Source: Mycolicibacterium goodii
GTDB lineage: Bacteria; Actinomycetota; Actinomycetes; Mycobacteriales; Mycobacteriaceae
Direction of reading: 5' to 3'
Length of the DNA stretch: 64,000 nt
Assembly (NCBI RefSeq): GCF_022370755.2
Contig: NZ_CP092364.2
Coordinates: 4,960,001 to 5,024,000 of the forward strand
Shown here: one piece after another, positions 60,654 through 64,000 of the stretch
Position numbering within the stretch: the first letter of the stretch is position 1
Layout: every line of letters starts with the position of its first letter
Position numbers and translations under genes: made by a program
Notes under the pieces: generated by a model
The model's database searches: none
What the model saw: only the letters and a program-made list of their open reading frames with translations
What the model was told of the DNA's origin: nothing

Positions 60654-62156
60654 CTAGATGTGGTGGGTCTTGGCGTATTCGGCACCGGCGTCGCCGCGGC
60701 TCAGCCGCGACTTGAGCCCGGTCGCCCACCACACGGCGGCGAGGGCGACGATGCCGAGGAACACCCACTTGTTGTTGGTGAACTGTGGAAGGAAGAGCAG
60801 TGCCACGGCGACCCCGAGGAACACCACCAGCGCGGTGACGTACAGCGGCAACCGCCAGCGGCCCAGGTCGAAGGTGCCGGGCTCGCCGACGGGGATGGTG
60901 CCGCGCTTGTATCCGACCAGCAAGCCGATGGTCTGCAGGATGTAGACGAAGAAGAACAGCAGCGAGGCGATGCCGATGATGTAGTTGAACGCCTGCTCGT
61001 TCACCAGCGCCGAGCACAGCAGCAGCGCCGACAGGCAGCCGAGGCCGAGCACCGCACACGTCGGGGTCTTGCTCTTGGGCGAGACGTGCCGCCACACGTG
61101 CGACAACGGCAGCATGTTGTCCCGGGCCATCGAGTAGGTGAGCCGGGTGGCCACCAGGATGTTGGCCAGCAGGCATGCCATGATGTTCGTCAGTGCCACG
61201 GCCACAACGATTTTCGTGACGACGGGCCCGGCCTGCTGGTTGATGATCTCCTCGATGGGCGCGGCTGAGTTGGCGGCGACCGCGTCGGTGTCGCGGATGG
61301 CCAGCACGTACACGATGTACATACCCAGCTCGATGACGATCGAGGTGACCAGCGCGTAGAACATCGTCTTGGGCACCACGTGCCGGGCGTTCTTGGTCTC
61401 CTCGGCGACGTCGGCCCCGGACTCGACACCGATCAGACCGAAGAAGGGACCGAGCGCGGCGGCCAGCCAGGCCAGCATGTACGAATCCTTGTCCCCGGAC
61501 TCGCCGCCGGTGAACAGCACCGAGATGGGCTGGTGGTTCTCCGGCGCGGAGAAGGCGATGACGGCGACCAGCAGGGTGGCCCCGACCGTGATGACCAGTT
61601 CCAGGCTGACGCCGATGTTGTTGACCATGGTGGCGAACCGGACGCCGTAGATGTTGATCAGCACGCAGACGAACACGACGGCGATGGCCAACAGGATCTG
61701 CGCGCTCTGACTCATGCTCCAGCCGAACAACCCGCCCAGGTAGCCGGACAGGATGAAGCCCACCCCGGTCATCCCGCACACCCAGCCCATCAACGCGATG
61801 AACCCGGTGAACCAGGCCAGGTTGGGGCCGTTGATCCGGCTGATCCACTGGTACGAGTAACCGGCCAACGGCAGTTTGGCCGTGAGGTCGGCGGCGATGA
61901 ACGCCCACAGCGCGAACACCGCACCGGCCAGCAGCAGCGTCCACACGAACGGCGCGCCCGCGGTGAAGTAGCCGGCGCCGAAGCCGGTGAACACCGCCGT
62001 GGTGGCACTGATCGTGGCGAAACCGATGGCGAACGAGGCCAGCGTGCCCACCGAGCGGTCGAGCTTCTGGGTGTAGCCGAGCTCGGCGAGCTTGGCGTCT
62101 TCGGCGTTCAAGGATGAATGAGGCGAGTGGGGTGGTGAAGCAAGCGCATCCGTCAT
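60654..62156 (-). CDS. APC-family amine/amino acid permease of the (R)-amine cassette
   Basis: A 500-residue, 12-14 helix transporter. The start SVGTLASFAIGFATISATTA, the EESGADVAEETKNARHVVP-like loop (GVESGADVAEETKNARHVVP) and ATRLTYSMARDNMLP place it in the eukaryote-like amino acid permease branch of APC. ATG 62156 has GGAG at good distance. It is the first gene of the permease-transaminase-racemase operon behind a LysR gene on the same strand, with the 62245-62265 dyad in the gap. Likely imports the amine or D-amino acid used by the transaminase. Confidence 0.88.
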   Translation of the reverse strand: MTDALASPPHSPHSSLNAEDAKLAELGYTQKLDRSVGTLASFAIGFATISATTAVFTGFGAGYFTAGAPFVWTLLLAGAVFALWAFIAADLTAKLPLAGYSYQWISRINGPNLAWFTGFIALMGWVCGMTGVGFILSGYLGGLFGWSMSQSAQILLAIAVVFVCVLINIYGVRFATMVNNIGVSLELVITVGATLLVAVIAFSAPENHQPISVLFTGGESGDKDSYMLAWLAAALGPFFGLIGVESGADVAEETKNARHVVPKTMFYALVTSIVIELGMYIVYVLAIRDTDAVAANSAAPIEEIINQQAGPVVTKIVVAVALTNIMACLLANILVATRLTYSMARDNMLPLSHVWRHVSPKSKTPTCAVLGLGCLSALLLCSALVNEQAFNYIIGIASLLFFFVYILQTIGLLVGYKRGTIPVGEPGTFDLGRWRLPLYVTALVVFLGVAVALLFLPQFTNNKWVFLGIVALAAVWWATGLKSRLSRGDAGAEYAKTHHI

Positions 62157-62244
62157 GATCACTCCAGGTGAGGTGAAGTCGGGGAACGACTGCTGTAAGG
62201 AAAACGCCACCGGCCGGTCACCGGAAGTTCGATCTTTTGATCTA

Positions 62245-62265
62245 GTGATAATCGTTGTTTATCAC
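62245..62265. promoter_or_regulatory. 7-7-7 inverted repeat upstream of the (R)-amine permease operon
   Basis: Perfect 7-bp arms GTGATAA (62245-62251) and TTATCAC (62259-62265) with a 7-base spacer. It spans the LysR stop codon and lies 89 bases upstream of the permease ATG. AT-rich arms make it a poor terminator but a good LysR operator. A second small dyad GATC-TTTT-GATC (62231-62242) lies next to it. Confidence 0.55.
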
Positions 62266-63185
62266 TGCAGGTCGGCTCCTACGTCGTCGCCGTCGCCGAA
62301 ACTCCACCGCTGCTGCACGTGCCGGATCAGGGCATCGGCCTGCGGGCTGAGCGCGCCCGGGTGCCAGGCCAGCGCGACATGGCTGGGCGGCCGGTCCACG
62401 ATCGGCACGTAGACGATGCCGGGCCGGTCGTAGAACCGCGCCACAGACGATGTCGTAAAGCTGATGCCCAGGCCGCGCGCGATCGAGGTGGTCTCGGCCT
62501 CGTAGGTGGCGGCGACCGCGGCGATGGTCGGCGGCCGGTTCCCGCGGACGTCCATCGCCAACCAGTAGTCGCGCCACCGTCCCGCAGTCAGCGGCGCGCA
62601 GACGATCGGGTCATCGAGAAGTTCGGCGATCCGCACCTCGCGTCGTCCGGCCAGCGGATGATCCCGGGGTAGGCACGCCACCCAGGATTCGGAATCCAGG
62701 ATCAACATCCGGTGCTCCGGCAGGTCCACCGGCGGGCGGATCAGCGCCACCTCGGTCACACCGGAGGCCAATCCGGCGGTCGGGTCGGCGAAATCGAACT
62801 CGATCGGTTCGACGCTGACGTCTGGGTAGGCGGCCTCGAAATGCCGCACGATGCGGAACAACAGGTCGGCGCCGGTGCCGATCAGATATCCCAGCCGCAG
62901 CCGGCCCTGCCGGGTACCCGACAGCGTCACCAGGTTGTCCACCACCGCGTCCACCCCGGCCAGCGCCTGCTGCACCTGCGGCAGCCACGCCGCACCCAGA
63001 TCGGTCAGTGCCACCTCACGGGTGTTGCGGCGCAACAACACCACCCCGAACGCCTGTTCCAGCGCTTTGATCGCGGTGGACAACGCCGGCTGGGTGATGA
63101 ACAACCGCTCGGCGGCGCGGCGGTAATTCAGCTCCTCGCCCAGCACGGCGAAGTAGCGGAGTTGCCGCAGCGTCACATTCGGCAA
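62262..63185 (-). CDS. LysR-family transcriptional regulator (amine cassette)
   Basis: A 307-residue LysR protein: HTH at about residues 4-62 (LRQLRYFAVLGEELNYRRAA, LFITQPALSTAIKALEQAFG) and effector domain (RLRLGYLIGTGADLLFRIVR, GWVACLPRDHPLAG-like WVACLPRDHPLAGRREV). It is encoded upstream of, and on the same strand as, permease-transaminase-racemase. It is unrelated in effector sequence to the LysR at 18393. Inducer is probably the amine or D-amino acid substrate. Confidence 0.9.
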   Translation of the reverse strand: MPNVTLRQLRYFAVLGEELNYRRAAERLFITQPALSTAIKALEQAFGVVLLRRNTREVALTDLGAAWLPQVQQALAGVDAVVDNLVTLSGTRQGRLRLGYLIGTGADLLFRIVRHFEAAYPDVSVEPIEFDFADPTAGLASGVTEVALIRPPVDLPEHRMLILDSESWVACLPRDHPLAGRREVRIAELLDDPIVCAPLTAGRWRDYWLAMDVRGNRPPTIAAVAATYEAETTSIARGLGISFTTSSVARFYDRPGIVYVPIVDRPPSHVALAWHPGALSPQADALIRHVQQRWSFGDGDDVGADLQ

Positions 63186-63253
63186 CGTCAGTGCACGCCT
63201 TCGGTGAGATCGCGGACCTCGGGGTGGCGGGCGCGGGTCATGGAACGCAAACC

Positions 63254-63664
63254 CTAGCCGAACTCCGGCACCGGGTCACCGTTCCGGTAGGTCTCGATGA
63301 CGTCGAGCCGCTCGAACAGCTCGTCGTGGCTGAAGGCGTGCTGTTCGGCGGTGCCGACGAGCACCACCCGGACGATCTCGCCGTCCTCGGCCGCATCCAG
63401 CCACAGCGAGGTCACCGGCAGACCGTCGGCGACGTCGGCGCCGGACGGCTCGTAGAACCAGATCGCGTAGTTGTCGTCGGACTCATCCTCGTCGAACGCC
63501 CACCCGCGCTCGGTGATCCGCTCGTCGAACTCGGCGAGGTCCGCGACGATCCCCTCCTGCACGGCCTGCAACTGCTCGATGACCTCGTGCGGCACCCACC
63601 GGGAATCGCGGGCCGCCTGCCGCTTCCTGCGTCGCGCCTTCTTGGCGTCGCTCTTCTTCGACAC
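63254..63664 (-). CDS. Conserved hypothetical acidic protein with basic N-terminus
   Basis: A 136-residue protein: a strongly basic first 22 residues (KKSDAKKARRRKRQAARDSR), then an acidic domain with WVPHEVIEQLQ, RGWAFDEDESDDNYAIWFYE and DPVPEFG at the end. GTG start at 63664, three bases after the metZ stop, so it is probably translated from the metZ mRNA. I do not recognise the family; a nucleic acid-binding tail is possible from charge alone. Confidence 0.65.
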   Translation of the reverse strand: MSKKSDAKKARRRKRQAARDSRWVPHEVIEQLQAVQEGIVADLAEFDERITERGWAFDEDESDDNYAIWFYEPSGADVADGLPVTSLWLDAAEDGEIVRVVLVGTAEQHAFSHDELFERLDVIETYRNGDPVPEFG

Positions 63665-63667
63665 TGC

Positions 63668-64000
63668 TCAGCTCAGCGCCTGGTCGAGGTCGGCGATCAG
63701 ATCCTCGGTGCCCTCCAGGCCGATCGAGATGCGCACGACACCGTCCCCCAGGCCGATCGCGGCACGTCCCTCGGGTCCCATGGCCCGGTGCGTCGTGGTG
63801 GCCGGGTGCGTGATCAGCGATTTGGCGTCACCGAGGTTGTTGGAGATGTCAACGACCCGCAGCTTGTCGAGGACCTCGAACGCGCGGGCCTTGCCGTCGT
63901 CGCCGTCCAACTCGAAGGTGATCACGGTGCCGCCGCCGCGCATCTGCCGCTTGGCCAGCTCGTATTGCGGATGTGAATCCAGGAACGGGTATTTCACCCA
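63668..64000 (-). CDS. metZ: O-succinylhomoserine sulfhydrylase (partial, C-terminal part)
   Basis: Only the last ~110 residues lie in the window. RVVDISNNLGDAKSLITHPA followed by TTTHRAMGPEGRAAIGLGDG and VVRISIGLEGTEDLIADLDQ is the C-terminal domain of Cys/Met-metabolism PLP enzymes (MetZ/MetB family). The active-site lysine lies beyond the edge. Identity as MetZ rather than another family member is likely from memory of mycobacterial sequences but not provable from this fragment. Confidence 0.8.
   Translation of the reverse strand, partial: WVKYPFLDSHPQYELAKRQMRGGGTVITFELDGDDGKARAFEVLDKLRVVDISNNLGDAKSLITHPATTTHRAMGPEGRAAIGLGDGVVRISIGLEGTEDLIADLDQALS

Overview
The window is high-GC chromosomal DNA from a mycobacterium, most likely a fast-growing, M. 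smegmatis-like Mycolicibacterium. The evidence is the set of mycobacterial signature genes (VirR, GlnX-GlnH-PknG, F420-dependent glucose-6-phosphate dehydrogenase, LpqL-type lipoproteins, MutT3). Their order is also nearly the order I remember from M. tuberculosis Rv0433 down to about Rv0406c, read in reverse. Nearly every kilobase is coding, many genes overlap by 1-20 bases, and I see no transposase, phage gene, tRNA, rRNA or CRISPR array.

Layout. 1-6.7 kb: ybdK (partial), sodC, virR and a DUF3263 protein on the minus strand, then def with an acetyltransferase, an SDR, xthA and a secreted DUF1942 protein. 6.7-12.5 kb: an MFS pump diverges from a TPP-riboswitch-led thiC-thiD-hydrolase-membrane protein operon. 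12.5-28.1 kb is an accessory block absent between the matching M. tuberculosis genes: a P450; an amidase/M20 amidohydrolase/MHS transporter/LysR group; a Baeyer-Villiger-type monooxygenase; a double-headed TetR protein; APC and uracil/xanthine permeases; and a type III polyketide synthase-methyltransferase-flavoprotein operon resembling srsABC.

28.2-36.5 kb: two tandem M28 peptidase lipoproteins, an ABC exporter, an SGNH hydrolase, and a second TPP-riboswitch operon (thiO-thiS-thiG) divergent from thiE. 36.5-46.1 kb: mutT3, glnX-glnH-pknG (with a 33-bp triple repeat at the glnX/glnH junction), a nuclease-like orphan protein, and pta-ackA. 46.1-51.9 kb: an inserted amine-use cluster (permease, phospho-lyase-like aminotransferase, kinase, SDR, GntR). 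52-58.5 kb: fgd1, an MBL protein, an F420-type luciferase-like enzyme and other small genes. 58.5-63.2 kb: alanine racemase, an (R)-selective amine transaminase-like enzyme, an APC permease and a LysR regulator. The window ends in a hypothetical gene and the C-terminus of metZ.

The most interesting material is in three accessory modules that look like self-contained small-molecule systems. The first is the D-alanine/(R)-amine transaminase cassette near the right end. The second is the kinase plus phospho-lyase cassette next to pta-ackA. The third is the srsABC-like quinone/phenolic lipid operon. Regulatory DNA worth noting includes two TPP riboswitches, several well-formed operators next to LysR, GntR and SDR genes, the repeat at the glnX/glnH junction, and long hairpins between convergent genes. 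Substrates are inferred, not shown, and comparisons with M. tuberculosis order are from memory.
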